Shown in pieces: positions 13,250 to 29,156 of a stretch of 64,000 bases of DNA (the stretch's first letter is position 1; each line of letters opens with the position of its first letter). The translations under genes were made by a program, and so were the position numbers. Origin of the DNA: Persicaria tinctoria (taxonomy: Eukaryota; Streptophyta; Magnoliopsida; Caryophyllales; Polygonaceae); contig JBANSL010000020.1 in assembly GCA_037127255.1 (NCBI GenBank), positions 59,531,598 to 59,595,597 on the forward strand, read 5' to 3'. The notes below the pieces were generated by a model that was not told the origin of the DNA, did not search any database, and was given only the letters and a program-made list of their open reading frames with translations.

Positions 13250-13465
13250 CCTATGGTTTTGAACTTTTGGAGGTTTAGGATTTATCTTAGTCCAGTTCGA
13301 TCGACTCAGTCACTCTACATCGGGATCGGGTAATGTATGATCCATTTAAGGGTTAATCCTCCCACTCACAAGTGACTCTATGCTTCCAAGGGGATTCGAA
13401 CTTCGAACCTCTTGACATGGGAGGTAGTCCCACACCCATTACACAACTTGTGATTAGAACAACCT
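13250..13465 (-). repeat. SINE-like tRNA-derived sequence
   Basis: On the minus strand a GTGTAATGGGTGTGGGAC head is followed, about 30 bp on, by GAGGTTCGAAGTTCGAATCC (B-box-like). A 150-bp body then ends in CCTCCAAAAGTTCAAAACC. This order (A-box-like, B box, unrelated body) is that of a SINE, but I could not find a target duplication. The limits are approximate. Confidence 0.4.
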
Positions 13466-13526
13466 AACACTTTTCTAAAGATTTTTTATTTATTTTTTTT
13501 GTCATTTTCCACATTTGGGGTTTATG

Positions 13527-14906
13527 TTGAATCGTTGATCCATTTTATTTTTTTATTTTATTTTTTGATTAGGTAATAATTCGAGCTCAGACAAACCTGA
13601 AGCTCGAGAGGCCGACGAATCGGCAGACGGAGAAGCCGTCAAAATACAACAAACTAAAACACAAAAATAAGTATAGATGAAAGAAAAACCCAAATAACCC
13701 GAAGAAATCGTCCGTCAGCAGAGGAGTCGAGGGAGATCCAGGGCGAGCCACGAATGCCAGGAACACGGGAGAGTCGACGACTCACACGGCGTCTCGACGC
13801 CGAGAAGGCAGAGAACAGTAACCCACCATCGGAAAGGGCGAACCTGGGGAAGTGCGGATCACCGACGTTGCCCCCACCTAGATGAGGGATCTTCGAAGAC
13901 CACGAACACATCCACGATCCTCTCGATCATACAGGAAGCCCGATACTGCAACCCAACTCGGAACTAAAGAGCAACGACCCGACGCCAAAAGGAAGAACAA
14001 AAACGGGCCAAAGAGGAAGATCGAACATCCAACAAAATAAGTGTGTAGATCTCTCGAGAACACAGTGTGTCCGAGGAGAACAATTTATTACGATTATAAT
14101 ATGGTGTTCGAAGACCTTGCGGGATTTTAGTCAAATTTGAGATTATTGAAAACCCTTTCGGGATTTGCACAATGACCCTTTCGGGATTTTGATCGAAACC
14201 CTTTCGGAATTTTTTTTTTTCCTCTTCGGGCTGTACTTCGGGCCCAAGACAAAGCCTTGGGCCCGAAGCACAAGAGAAAGGTTATCCTCGGGCTCAACCT
14301 TAGGGCCCAAGGAGAATATCCAAGGGCCCAAGGCCGAGGAAGCTGCACAGCGTAACAGCACCACACCGAGGCAAACTCCGACCCAGAGGGCCACCAGCGC
14401 CGGCGACCAACCCGGTGGAGCACCACCAGAAGCAGGCCGAGGATACCACCGACCGCCGACGAAGCCCAGGAGCAGAGATGGCTCAGCAAGGATGAGGCGA
14501 GGGTTTGCAAACAAACCCACGACATACGACGCCGACGAAGGGAAAAGTCGACGCCGGCAAGGGTTAGACAAGGCTTGGGGAAAAAGACGAGGTATGCTAG
14601 GAGTGAAGGAGCGTCGTCTGCTAAGCTGTTGCGCAAGCCGATCGAGACCAAACGCTCTGAGGCACCCAAATCAACAGGAAGCTTCGAAGGCCAAGACCCC
14701 AAAACCCCAAATTGACAGCAGATGTAGATAAAACGGAAGATGGCCTTGAAATCCGCTTAAGAAAAGGCTGATTGATGCACCACAAGATAGATTGAGGAAG
14801 AAAGATCTGCAGAGAAGAGTTAGATCCAAAATGGGTTTTTCTCAAAAGGGAGTTTCTCTCTCTAAAGAAAGAGAAAACCACCCGAGTGATTGAATCGTTG
14901 ATCCAT
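13527..14906 (-). mobile_element. 1.35-kb non-autonomous retroposon with LINE-type 3' tail
   Basis: A perfect 17-bp direct repeat, TTGAATCGTTGATCCAT, lies at 13527-13543 and 14890-14906. On the minus strand the enclosed DNA (13544-14889) starts with a pyrimidine-rich CTCTTTCTTTAGAGAG leader and ends in an A-rich tail. Just before the tail is a stem-loop (13582-13607, CGAGCT/AGCTCG plus CAG/CTG) followed by AATTATTACCTAATC. The full-length LINE at 39-46 kb ends in the same design. No reverse transcriptase or endonuclease motifs occur. Internally there are repeats of CCCTTTCGGGATTT (about 14150-14215) and a 9-bp perfect hairpin GGGCCCAAG/CTTGGGCCC near 14240. Open frames exist on both strands but match no family I know, so I do not call a gene. 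Confidence 0.75.
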
Positions 14907-16164
14907 GGTAATGAGATACCGTGATGGTTCTTATCCATTATCTTGTACATTTTTTCGATTTAACTGTATTTTCTTAAAAGACAATTTGCACAAATATACC
15001 AATAAAATATCAACTTTGCAAAAATGTAGGTGACATACCACAATTTGCATGGAGATGATAATATGTCATTTTTGCAAATAAATTGGGCACCTTCACAACC
15101 GGTGGAAGGTAAATGCTATAGGGGGAGAGGGAGAGAGAGGGGGGGATAAAGAGACCAATTTTAATTGTTTTAAACTAAATTTCAGCAATTTTTATTTGTT
15201 AAAATTAAAAAATAAATTTATTTTTGAATTTAATTTAATTTTATCTATCTATAGACACCCACTTTATATATGTTTATGGAAAAAAATATTTCGAACTAAA
15301 GTTGGGTGTATATCGTATCTTGATCTCTATGTGGAGTATGGCATGGATAATCATTTGGATGACAAATATAACAATTTAGCTGGCACGGAAATTCATACAA
15401 CTGGCAAGATAAACCAGAAAACCTGGGCAGAACCGACAATCGTTGCTCCGGAGATGAAAGGTAAAGCTGTCGACGTGGACATGGAGGAGGGGGCAATGCT
15501 CATAGAGGAGAGCATGCCGTTTGGGTCTGTCAGGAGCAAGATAATAGAGACAAGCAGGTACCCGTCTCGAGGATAGTTCCTTCGTCGGAAGCGTCGGAGG
15601 ACATAAGCAAGCGTGTGGTGGTAAGGTGAAGAAATCGATGTCTAGTGTGATAACTCTTCTTTTGCGTAGTCGAATGTAGTAGTATTTTGTTAGTTTGCTT
15701 CTAACTCACTGACACTTTAGGGTTTTGGTGGTTTTGAATGTACATAACTGACCCTATAAACAAACCTACATTACTTTTAAATGACATCGTCCATTGTAAC
15801 ATTAATGGTTTCAATCACAACATACTTCAACACATAGAAAGAAATTTACAACGATGTATGAGTATAACCCCATTGCGATGTATGCTTACTAGCCAGTAAA
15901 TACTATTATCTAGCCAGTGATAATGATGTCTTAGCCGATAAAAGAATAACACCTGACATATTTTATCTATCAAAGAAACTTCCCAACCTAAGAATATCGA
16001 CCATTAAACCCAAATGAAATGCGTTATAACGCAACATTCACAACAACCATCCATAATGAATATAAAAAACTGTCCACAACATAACTTATGAGTCATCAAA
16101 TACAAGTCATCCAAAAGATGGAAACGATTAAATGTTTGACAAGTAAACCAAACACTACGAAGTA

Positions 16165-16380
16165 CTAAAGTTCCCTTCCAAAGAAGCTTTGAATGTCATC
16201 TTTGTGATTCTCCTCCTCAAAGTCCCGATTTATTCTAGCACATTTGAGGTCGGTGACGAGGCAAAATTCCTTGATGGAAAACAAGAGGAGTCTCCCCTGG
16301 AGTTCGTACCATGTCTCACACCTCTGAAATACTTTTCCAGAGGTAGGGCTAGTGTCGGCTGCACAAATATCACACGACAC
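16165..16380 (-). pseudogene. DUF1985-like fragment (Mutator/ULP1-associated domain)
   Basis: The minus-strand frame reads LLLFSIKEFCLVTDLKC followed by acidic residues. It resembles the DUF1985 core, whose best-conserved part has the form EFxLVTGLxC. In plants this domain sits N-terminal to ULP1-like cysteine proteases carried by Mutator-type elements (Kaonashi group). Only 71 residues are open and no ULP1 catalytic triad is visible in the surrounding element, so it is a relic. The assignment rests on one motif. Confidence 0.45.
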
Positions 16381-16764
16381 GACATGTTTAAGTGTTTAAC
16401 ATCACCAAGACAAAAAGAAGACCCTTAATCTGTCCGAGAAGTGATTACAGTTAATACCTTGTTGTTCGACGACGTCGCTACTTTTTTTCTTTTCAATTTT
16501 CTCATTGTCTACTTAATCTGTCATACAGGTATTCAGATAATACCCATTTTAACAATAATCCTAGCCAATATATACATATGTCTAGCAGTCAAAATAATGT
16601 TTATGTCAAAACAGATAACATTACACAAATGACACAACTACACAAATGTCACGAATACAAATGTTCACATATTCATATGTCCGACAAATACACATGTTCG
16701 AATAATCTCAAAATGGTAACTGACACAAGTAAAGAATGAAACAAACACCACACATACACAACTA

Positions 16765-17174
16765 CACAATAGCAAGGTTCTAAATATCGTGTATCAAGGT
16801 CGTATCGGTTAGGAGTAAAAATGATATATCGGGGATATATCGTATTTATCGGTTTCACTAATTTTTACCTATAAGTACTATATTTATACTTCAAAATGTA
16901 AAAATATACATGAAAAAATAATATTTAAATTGCAAAATTACCAAATAAACTTGATAAAATAAAAACAACTTCATTCATAAAGGCTAAAGTTAACTTATCA
17001 AAGTTGACAGTTTTAAATATCCCCGATATATCGCCGATATTAGCCCGATATATCGGGTCACCCGATATATGGCGTTGACCGATATTTTTCACCCGATATG
17101 CCGATATCGTAGCGGATTCTAAATATCCCCGATATATCGCCGATATATCCGATATTTAGAACACTGCACAATAG
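16765..17174. mobile_element. hAT-type MITE rich in CGATATATCGG palindromes
   Basis: The 8-bp direct repeat CACAATAG lies at 16765-16772 and 17167-17174. It encloses 394 bp with terminal inverted repeats CAAGGTTCTAAATATCG and CAGTGTTCTAAATATCG. Eight-base duplications and ends starting with CA are diagnostic of hAT. The interior has many CCGATATATCGG-type palindromes (about 16810-16850 and 17020-17155). It is nested in the Mutator-like element. Confidence 0.8.
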
Positions 17175-18583
17175 TGTCAACAATTAAAAAAAAAACTTAT
17201 GTAATACACATATGACAACCCTAGAAACAAACTTACATTACTCTCAAATGACATCGTCCAGTGTAACATTAATGGTTTCAATCACAACATACTTCAACAC
17301 ATAGAAACAAACTTACAACGATTTACAAGTATAGCCCATTATTAGCATTATATTTTGAAGGCAACTAGTCACTAAAGACCCCTGATCTTGGAATCCACAA
17401 AAAGTTTCCGATTTCCAAAATAATACGCACCCATTCCGTCTACCATTCACCTTCCCCTTTACCACATCCAACATCATTCCATACTCATCTCAACAGGACA
17501 ACAAAACACACACGAAAAGACACAACATCACCATTGTTGCTGGTCAAACAAAAATCTGTGCCAGTAAAGAAATTTTTTTTGCTAGTAAAGAAAAAACGTG
17601 TGACAGAAAAATGTATGACAGTAAAAAATCAGTGACGTTAACTATTTCCCCATTCCAAAATCCACCAATTAATCGAGATTTTCAGTTCGATTCACTCATG
17701 TTCCGACCTTCAATTTCAATTTCGTCTTCAGATCCCCGATGACTTCCATGTCCATTTAAAAATCACAACTTTCTCAATTTCCCCAAACCTTCCAACTCCA
17801 CAAAGTTAGATTTCAAAAAAATTTCAATCCGATTTCTCACCAACCTGGCTGACTATCTACAATAGGACAATCTACAAAATTTTCGAGTTCAATAGAGGGA
17901 GGATGAGTACTTACTTGCTTTCTGCGTGGGCGGGGGATTGTTCTTCTTTAATCGCCTTCAATATTTCTCGGGGGGGTGGGGTGGGGTTTCTTCTTCTTCG
18001 AAACTCCTCCAAAGCTTCTTCCTTTAATTTCTTCATTGTCTTCTCTCTTATGGAATCGCCTCCCGGGCTTCTCTCTCTGTTGGGTGGGCGGTTGAGGGTG
18101 GCGGTTCGAACGGTGGTGGTTGGGTGGGCACGAACTGGGTGGGTTCTGGGCTCAGTGGGTGCGCTAGAGAGAGAGGGTTCGAACGCAGGTGGTTGGGTGG
18201 GCGGAGGTGGCTCGTGGAGGGCGGGGAACGACTGGAGAGAAGGCGGGGCGGTGAGGGCTCAGTTCAGCAGGAAGGGTAACCTGCGAAATAAGGTGATGAC
18301 CACCGGTTATTTTTGCCAATGTTTGGACCTATTTGCTACTTTTGCAAATTTTAGAAGGGGGGTGTCATTTTTGCAAGAGGCCTAAAGTTTTGGTATATTC
18401 CCTATCATTTTCTCTTTCTTAAATCAGAATTATAAATAAAATTTATATTTTTATCCCGTTTTTAAAATGATAAAAATCACTACTTCCGTCTAAAAATACA
18501 TGTTCTTTTACTATTCATGTATATTTTTTTACGAGTTAAAAACTATATAAAATATTAACTTTTAAATTAATTTTTTTTAATAA

Positions 18584-20290
18584 TATATACTTGAGAGTGG
18601 TTCTCTTGTACACCCCCCTTAGGATATATCTTGTGCACAATTATGGGACGTTGATGGGGGAGAGATGGAAAGCTATGATTAAAAGAGCTTTTTATTTTTT
18701 TTTCTTTTTGAAATGGTGGGACCCATGTGCCAAAAAAAACCCATCTCATCTCCTATGTGCGTGTGATCCACTCCCCCGCCCCATTTTTGCCTTTTTTTAA
18801 TTATTTTTTTGGTCATTTGTTTTTTTTTAAATGTTTTGTGAAAAATAAATAATTATGAATGATTTCATGATGAGATCCACCTGATTTTGCTTTTTTCAAT
18901 TTTTGTAATTTTACCGAATAATGTTCCACGTTTTACCGAATAATGTTAGATTATGTTTTTCAAAGATGGTGTTCCTAAATATCGATTTCTAATTACAAAA
19001 TTCACATATTCCATTGAATAATTATTCTAAATTCAAGGAATAATATCGAAAACCTCACAACTCAATCACACATTGATTTCAAATTACAAAATATACTCAA
19101 TTTCATTGAATAAGGATTCAGAATTCAACGAATAATATGGATCAACAATCTGAGATCCCAATCACAAATTTATTTCGAATTACAAAAGACACACATTCAG
19201 TTGAATAATTATTCAGAATTCAACGAATAATATTGACAATCTCATATCTGAATGACAAAATACACACATTCCATTGAATAGTTATTAGAGATGGACCGAA
19301 TGATGTTTGTATTCCACCGAATGATTTACCAATTGAACAATATCTCGATTTCGAAGGAGCCTCTGCCTTCATCTTCACTGCCCATCCCCGGCCACCATCA
19401 CCACCTGCAGACCACCACCAACCAGCCTTCATCTTCACTGCTCATCCCCGACCACCATCACCACATGCAGATCGATCACCACCAACCATCCCCCGCCACC
19501 ATCTTCACTGCCCAGATTCGGCACCACCATCACCCGACAGTGGACACCCCATCATCCCTCCTATTCGCAACACCCACGCAACCTTAGCCCTCACCTCGCA
19601 ACCACTACAACCGCCCTTCATCTCGCCTTTCCGACCACCAGTGCCCACCTCTGGCATACCCAACTATCCCTGCCGGCCACCACTGCCCTCTTCGCCGCCG
19701 CCTTGCCTCAACGACGAACCCCCAGCGGTCCGCACCGCTTCGATCGATGTCAATCTCCCATCCAGGGAAACGGTGCTTCGATCGATGTCGATCTCCTCGC
19801 CGCAATCTCCGACGATGTCGATGTCATCTCCGCCTCCCTCGCCGCCGCCCTTTCTCTCGCCTTTCCAACCACCAGTGCCCACCTCTGGCATACACAACTA
19901 CCCCCGTCGGCCACCACTTCCCTAATTATCGATTTCAGATCTGATTTTCCACCGAGATTTCATATCTGATTTTCCCATGGCGGTGGCGATTTCAGATCAA
20001 AATTTCCACCCAAATGACGACCTAAATGGAAAAGGAGGCCTACCTAGGGTTTTAATTACTTTCCTTCATCTCCATTTAATGGAAAAGGAGGCTACAGATT
20101 CACACGCGCCAAAATTTAGAGAGTAGATCCGGATTCCACTACTAATGCGCGGGGTCCACCTCTATTTAATTAAAAAAAAAAAAACCTCTTTTAATCTCCT
20201 CCATCCATTCCCATATGATCAATGACCCACAATTGTGCACAAAGTGCACCCTAAGGGGTGTGCACAAGTTACCTATTCTCTTATATACTT
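18584..20290. mobile_element. Pack-MULE-like non-autonomous Mutator element
   Basis: A perfect 9-bp direct repeat TATATACTT (18584-18592 and 20282-20290) flanks 1689 bp. The two ends are inverted repeats of about 110 bp. The left reads GAGAGTGGTTCTCTTGTACA and the right, on the minus strand, AGAGAATAGGTAACTTGTGC. Blocks of CCCTTAGG, TTGTGCACAATT and GATTAAAAGAG are then shared in the same order. The interior falls into a tandem-repeat half (19014-19290) and a GC-rich half (19340-19930) with Pro/Ser/His-rich open frames and an internal duplication (about 19622-19690 and 19853-19920). This looks like captured genic DNA. No transposase is present. Confidence 0.82.
19010..19290. repeat. Tandem repeat, three ~95-bp units
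   Basis: The word TTGAATAA..ATTC followed by AATTCAAsGAATAATAT recurs near 19014, 19104 and 19201. Each is followed by a CTCA(A/T)..CAATCACA-type stretch and an ATTTCAAATTACAAAA block. Units are diverged by several substitutions and small indels. The array is inside the Pack-MULE-like element. Confidence 0.6.
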
Positions 20291-20626
20291 ATTGATAATA
20301 AATTTGTAATTATTACAAAAACTAATAAAAAAAAGTTAATATTTTATATAGTTTTTAGCTCTTAAAAATACGTGCTAAAAAAGTAAAAGTACATGTATTT
20401 TTGGACGGAGAGTGTATATAAAACTCTAATTTTTTTTATTAACTATGACATTATTTTTTAAAAATAATTGAAAAGTTAATTATTTTTATATTTTTATTAT
20501 AAAAAACTTAGTAAATTGCAAAATAACATAGTAAAATGTTTTATCCAACTTTCCTTTGTTATATTCGATATTTCCTTCTTTTTAGTGGTGTAAGTTTTTC
20601 CTTTTTTTTTTCTTCTTGTTTTTAAA

Positions 20627-20879
20627 ATTTTATACTAACAGTTTTTTTTTACTAAGTAAAAATTCGACGCACCGAACATGCCATGTGGGTCGATAGGCCA
20701 AATAGATCGGCAACGGACAACCCATCAATACAAGCTCAATACATGGAAACAACAACCAGAACAACCAAATTACAAGGGAGCAGTTCCAAACGCAAGCTAG
20801 AACTATCGAAGAAGGAGCAAAGGCATTGTACGACCACTCTCTTCAGTCAGTTGGTAGATCCAATTTTACACTAACAGTT
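20627..20879 (-). mobile_element. 219-bp retroposon with LINE-type 3' end
   Basis: A 17-bp direct repeat (ATTTTATACTAACAGTT at 20627-20643; ATTTTACACTAACAGTT at 20863-20879, one mismatch) encloses 219 bp. On the minus strand this ends in a short stem (TCGAC/GTCGA, 20664-20693), GAATTTTTACTTAGT and an A tail. The tail order matches the LINE 3' ends at 35.8 kb and 39.1 kb. It is either a severely 5'-truncated LINE or a small non-autonomous element using LINE machinery. No protein motif is recognisable. Confidence 0.6.
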
Positions 20880-20940
20880 AACTGCAAAGAATTCTCCCCT
20901 TCTATCTAGTCGAATTGCTTTCTTTTAAAAAAAAATACAC

Positions 20941-21499
20941 TTAGGGCTCGTTTGTTTATATACCAAGGGAATGGAAAGGTAAGGTATTAAATTTTACACA
21001 TAAAATGTATATGATCATCATTTTTTGTGAGCTTGGAGGAGAGGATGAGAGAGATTCTTAGTCCATCCTAGAGGTATTAGTTACTATCTTTCAAATTAGG
21101 GAATAGAAGAGTAACAAATTTGTATGAAAAATTAGAGAAGAAGGGGAATGATTAGAACAATGATCAACGAATCTTAACTTAAATGTGAAATATATTCATA
21201 AGGTTAATCATTACCTTTCTCTACTAAAAAACAACGGTCTTGTTGTTTGCACGGTGATATTTAGCAATTCGCACGGTGCCGATATCGAAGTCCGACAAGG
21301 GTGGCCTGCCGACCTGGGAAGTCGGCATTGGAGCCGACTTGATCCAACGGTGATCTCCCACTCAGTGAAGGCTGCCACCGAAGATCCAACGGTGATCTTC
21401 CACTACAAGGTTGCCGACTCGAAAACTCGGCATCGGGACCGTGCAAATAGTAAAAATGTGGCCGTGTGAATATCAGGACCCAAAAACAAACGGGGGTTA
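20941..21499. mobile_element. Candidate PIF/Harbinger-type MITE
   Basis: TTA occurs at 20941-20943 and 21497-21499. The ends inside are GGGCTCGTTTGTTT and, on the minus strand, CCCCCGTTTGTTTTTGGG, so CGTTTGTTT is shared. The interior (about 21290-21420) has repeated GATCCAACGGTGATC and CGGC/GCCG words forming small hairpins. A three-base TTA duplication is characteristic of PIF/Harbinger. It lies about 340 bp upstream of the MPK6 start codon. Confidence 0.5.
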
Positions 21500-21785
21500 A
21501 TTTTTAAAAATAAAATATATGAATTCGTTTCCGTTACATTTTTCCCGTTACTTTTATTTTATTTCATTTAATTTCGTCGGCCAGCAAAAACTAATAATTT
21601 TGTACATTTCCCCCAAATTGCCAATTAAAAAAAACACCTTTTTATAGTCCAAAAAGTGGGATCAAAGAGGCATCGGCGCTCTCACGGAGTCACGGTCTTC
21701 TTAGCAGTCAGCAGTGGTAAAAGATGAAACCATAAACAATTCCAAAGCTGAACGCGTCGACAGAGACTCTTTGACAGATCCATCC

Positions 21786-21808
21786 CCCTCCCCCTCCCCC
21801 TCCCCCAA
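21786..21808 (+). repeat. Pyrimidine microsatellite (CCCCCT)n in the MPK6 leader
   Basis: Four consecutive C5-T-like units lie 33-55 bp upstream of the MPK6 start codon, in what must be the promoter/5' UTR. CT-rich leaders are common in plant genes; here the tract is unusually C-rich. The spacer 21500-21785 before it shows no clear TATA box. Confidence 0.6.
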
Positions 21809-21840
21809 TTTCTAGGGTTTTCTATCGGATTCCGCTAGCT

Positions 21841-27131
<5,291 letters not shown>

Positions 27132-27522
27132 AGCCTCCCGACGAAACTGCATTCAGAAGCCTGCACAAGGTCACGATCTTTTCCTGTGTTTTTTTCCGTG
27201 TATATATATTGTATTTCGGATCCAGATGGCGGAATTGAACATCCGCCTTTGGCATAAGTCTGGGTCTATAACTATTGGAATTGCATTGGCGGTTGCACTC
27301 TGTATTGTTTCTTAAAACTAGCTTATTTTTATGTCAAAGCTCCCTTGGAAAGTTAAATTGCTTGCATGGTCATGTTTTTATTACTGTTTAGAATCTGTCA
27401 TGGGATGGGGTAGATATTTCTTTTACCCCAAATTTTACTTGGAAAAAAAAACTACTGTAAATGGGAATTGATTTAGGTAGTAAGTGTTTTTATTGGTCAT
27501 TTCAATTGATCTTTTCGGTTTT
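27132..27522 (+). other. MPK6 3' UTR and flank
   Basis: This is unique, T-rich sequence directly after the kinase stop codon and before the copia target duplication at 27523. It very likely contains the 3' UTR and poly(A) site. The original downstream flank resumes at 32276. Confidence 0.6.
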
Positions 27523-27527
27523 ATTTT

Positions 27528-27679
27528 TGTAAAGATGTGAAGAAGGAGATGTCTTTCTCTGTATTGATTGAACGTATAAGTAGTACATTGTAGGAGAGTT
27601 CTAGAATGAAATCTTAACAACTAGGAAAAGATAATTACAAAGGAATCCTAATACAGAATATACAATATCTTAACTAACA
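27528..27679 (-). repeat. Copia 3' LTR
   Basis: This 152-bp long terminal repeat begins TGTAAAGATGTG and ends TTAACTAACA. It is near-identical to 32116-32270. The polypurine tract (GCGGGGGCG on the minus strand) abuts it. Confidence 0.95.
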
Positions 27680-27692
27680 CGCCCCCGCAAGC

Positions 27693-28406
27693 TCATGGTC
27701 GAGGGAGAACATGCAGCTTGGAACGCATACTCTGAAACCGAGAGGTACCAATAGCCTTGGTGAAGATGTCGGCGACCTGATCAAGAGAGCGGACATGGCG
27801 AACAACAAGATCACGCGCGGCGACCTGTTCACGAACAAAGTGATAGTCAATCTTGATATGCTTGGACCGCTGGTGGAAGACAGGGTTGGCCGAGAGAAAG
27901 GTGGCACTAAGGTTGTCACATAGAAGGATCGGAGCGCGAGGAATGGGAATGGCCATTTCCTGGAGAAGCTGCTGAAGCCAGATGAGCTCTGCTGCAGTGA
28001 AAGCAATAGCCCGATACTCGACCTCAGTACTTGACCGAGCGACGACCTTCTGCTTGCGAGACGACCAACTAATAAGATTGCCGCCAAAGTAGATGGCGAA
28101 GCCAGGCTGGGAGCGACAATTATCAGGGTCTGAAGCCCAACCAGCGTCAGAGAAGGCGACCAAGCGATGATCCTGGAGCTGCTGGAGACGCAAGCCGGCC
28201 GAGATCTTACCCTTCAGGTAGCGGAGGATCCACTTGACGGCAGACCAATGAGCATCCGTAGGACTATGCATGAACTGACAGACTCTGTTGACTGCATAGG
28301 AGATCTCAGGACGGGTGATGGTAACATACTGAAGGGCGCCAACGATGTTGCGGTATAGATGTGGATCAGAGAATGGATCACCAGCCAGACGAAGGCGGGA
28401 ACCCGA
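27693..28406 (-). pseudogene. Copia RNase H domain
   Basis: In frame after the nonsense codon at 28407, the sequence runs through YLKGKISAGLRL, the catalytic FSDAGWASD, SRKQKVVARSSTEVEYRA and the terminal HIKIDYHFVREQV and DIFTKA motifs of copia RNase H. It ends with a stop at 27693-27695 close to the polypurine tract. Confidence 0.9.
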
Positions 28407-29144
28407 TTAAGCCGGTGAAGCAATAGGACGAGCCCCTGTCATGGCACACCGATCCAAGATGTCAGCAATGTATTTCTGCTGGCTGAGGTGAAGGCCGGAG
28501 GGAGACCGAGTGACCTGAATGCCGAGGAAGTAATGCAAAGGCCCCAGATCTTTGAGGGAGAATGTGCGATGAAGCGTCGAAACAAAGGCATCAATGAACG
28601 ATCCATGAGAGCCAGTAATGATCAAATCATCGACATATACCAAGACATACACAACATGCTGGCCGGCCTTTTTGATGAACAAGGAGGAGTCGGAGACGCA
28701 GCTAATGAAGCCATGTCGAACAAGGGCTGAGCGAAGCTTCTGAAACCATGCCCTCGGAGCCTGTTTGAGGCCATACAAGGCCTTCCGAAGACGACAAACA
28801 TGTGTGGGCCGGTCAGACGCCTGGAAGCCAGGGGGCTGCTCCATGTAGACGGTCTCAGCTAGATCACCATTGAGAAAGGCGTTGTTGATGTCGACTTGTC
28901 GCAGAGGCCAGGAATGGGTAACAGCGAGACTCAAGATGAGACGAATGGTAGTGGGTTTGATGACAGGGCTAAATGTATCGAAGTAATCAACACCAGCTTC
29001 CTGATTGAACCCCTTGGCCACCAGACGAGCCTTGTAGCGATCGATAGAACCATCCGCCTTGGTTTTGATCCTGTAAACCCACTTGCAACCAACAATGTTA
29101 GCACCCGGAGGCTTGGGAACAAGGTCCCAAGTCCCATTAGTCAT
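28407..29144 (-). pseudogene. Copia reverse transcriptase domain (ends in a nonsense codon)
   Basis: The frame contains [24 protein letters not shown], the [12 protein letters not shown] motif, [11 protein letters not shown] and the catalytic [10 protein letters not shown]. All are diagnostic of copia RT. The catalytic aspartates are present. A TAA at 28407-28409 separates it from the RNase H part, which continues in the same frame. Confidence 0.93.
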
Positions 29145-29156
29145 TAGAGCATCATA

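Larger units (their letters stand above)
12193..13526. other. Intergenic, A+T-rich, with SINE fragments
   Basis: This region lies downstream of the oxidoreductase. It contains the two SINE-derived stretches annotated separately and a stretch at 13000-13165 with repeated CGCCTA/TAGGCG/TCTAAGC words of a degenerate inverted-repeat type. No gene is seen. It ends where the 17-bp target duplication of the next retroposon begins. Confidence 0.5.
14970..18423. mobile_element. Mutator-like element with imperfect long TIRs and a DUF1985 relic
   Basis: The 9-bp direct repeat TTTCTTAAA lies at 14970-14978 and 18415-18423. The sequence inside starts GACAATTTGCACAAATATACC and, on the other strand at the right end, GAGAAAATGATAGGGAATATACC. 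Similarity of the two ends then continues, imperfectly, for over 100 bp (shared TTGCAAAAATG, TTGCAAA and CCGGTGG blocks). Nine-base duplication and long TIRs are hallmarks of Mutator. The interior holds a degenerate DUF1985-like fragment, a 100-bp direct duplication (about 15761-15860 and 17226-17325) and a nested hAT MITE. I found no intact MURA transposase. Confidence 0.65.

Noticed and set aside
14127..14731. Long overlapping open frames on both strands (142-191 codons)
   Set aside because: They lie inside a GC-rich segment of the non-autonomous retroposon, overlap each other on both strands and match no family; chance frames in GC-rich DNA.
17903..18385. 160-codon plus-strand frame near the right end of the Mutator-like element
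   Set aside because: Low-complexity Gly/Arg/Trp-rich translation, no domain, and it runs into the terminal inverted repeat.
19291..19925. Pro/Ser/His-rich frames as a gene
   Set aside because: They have no splice-consistent structure and are confined to the Pack-MULE-like element; reported as cargo instead.
21185..21469. Possible short gene upstream of MPK6
   Set aside because: It is inside the PIF-type MITE candidate, with hairpin-rich repeats and no homology I recognise.
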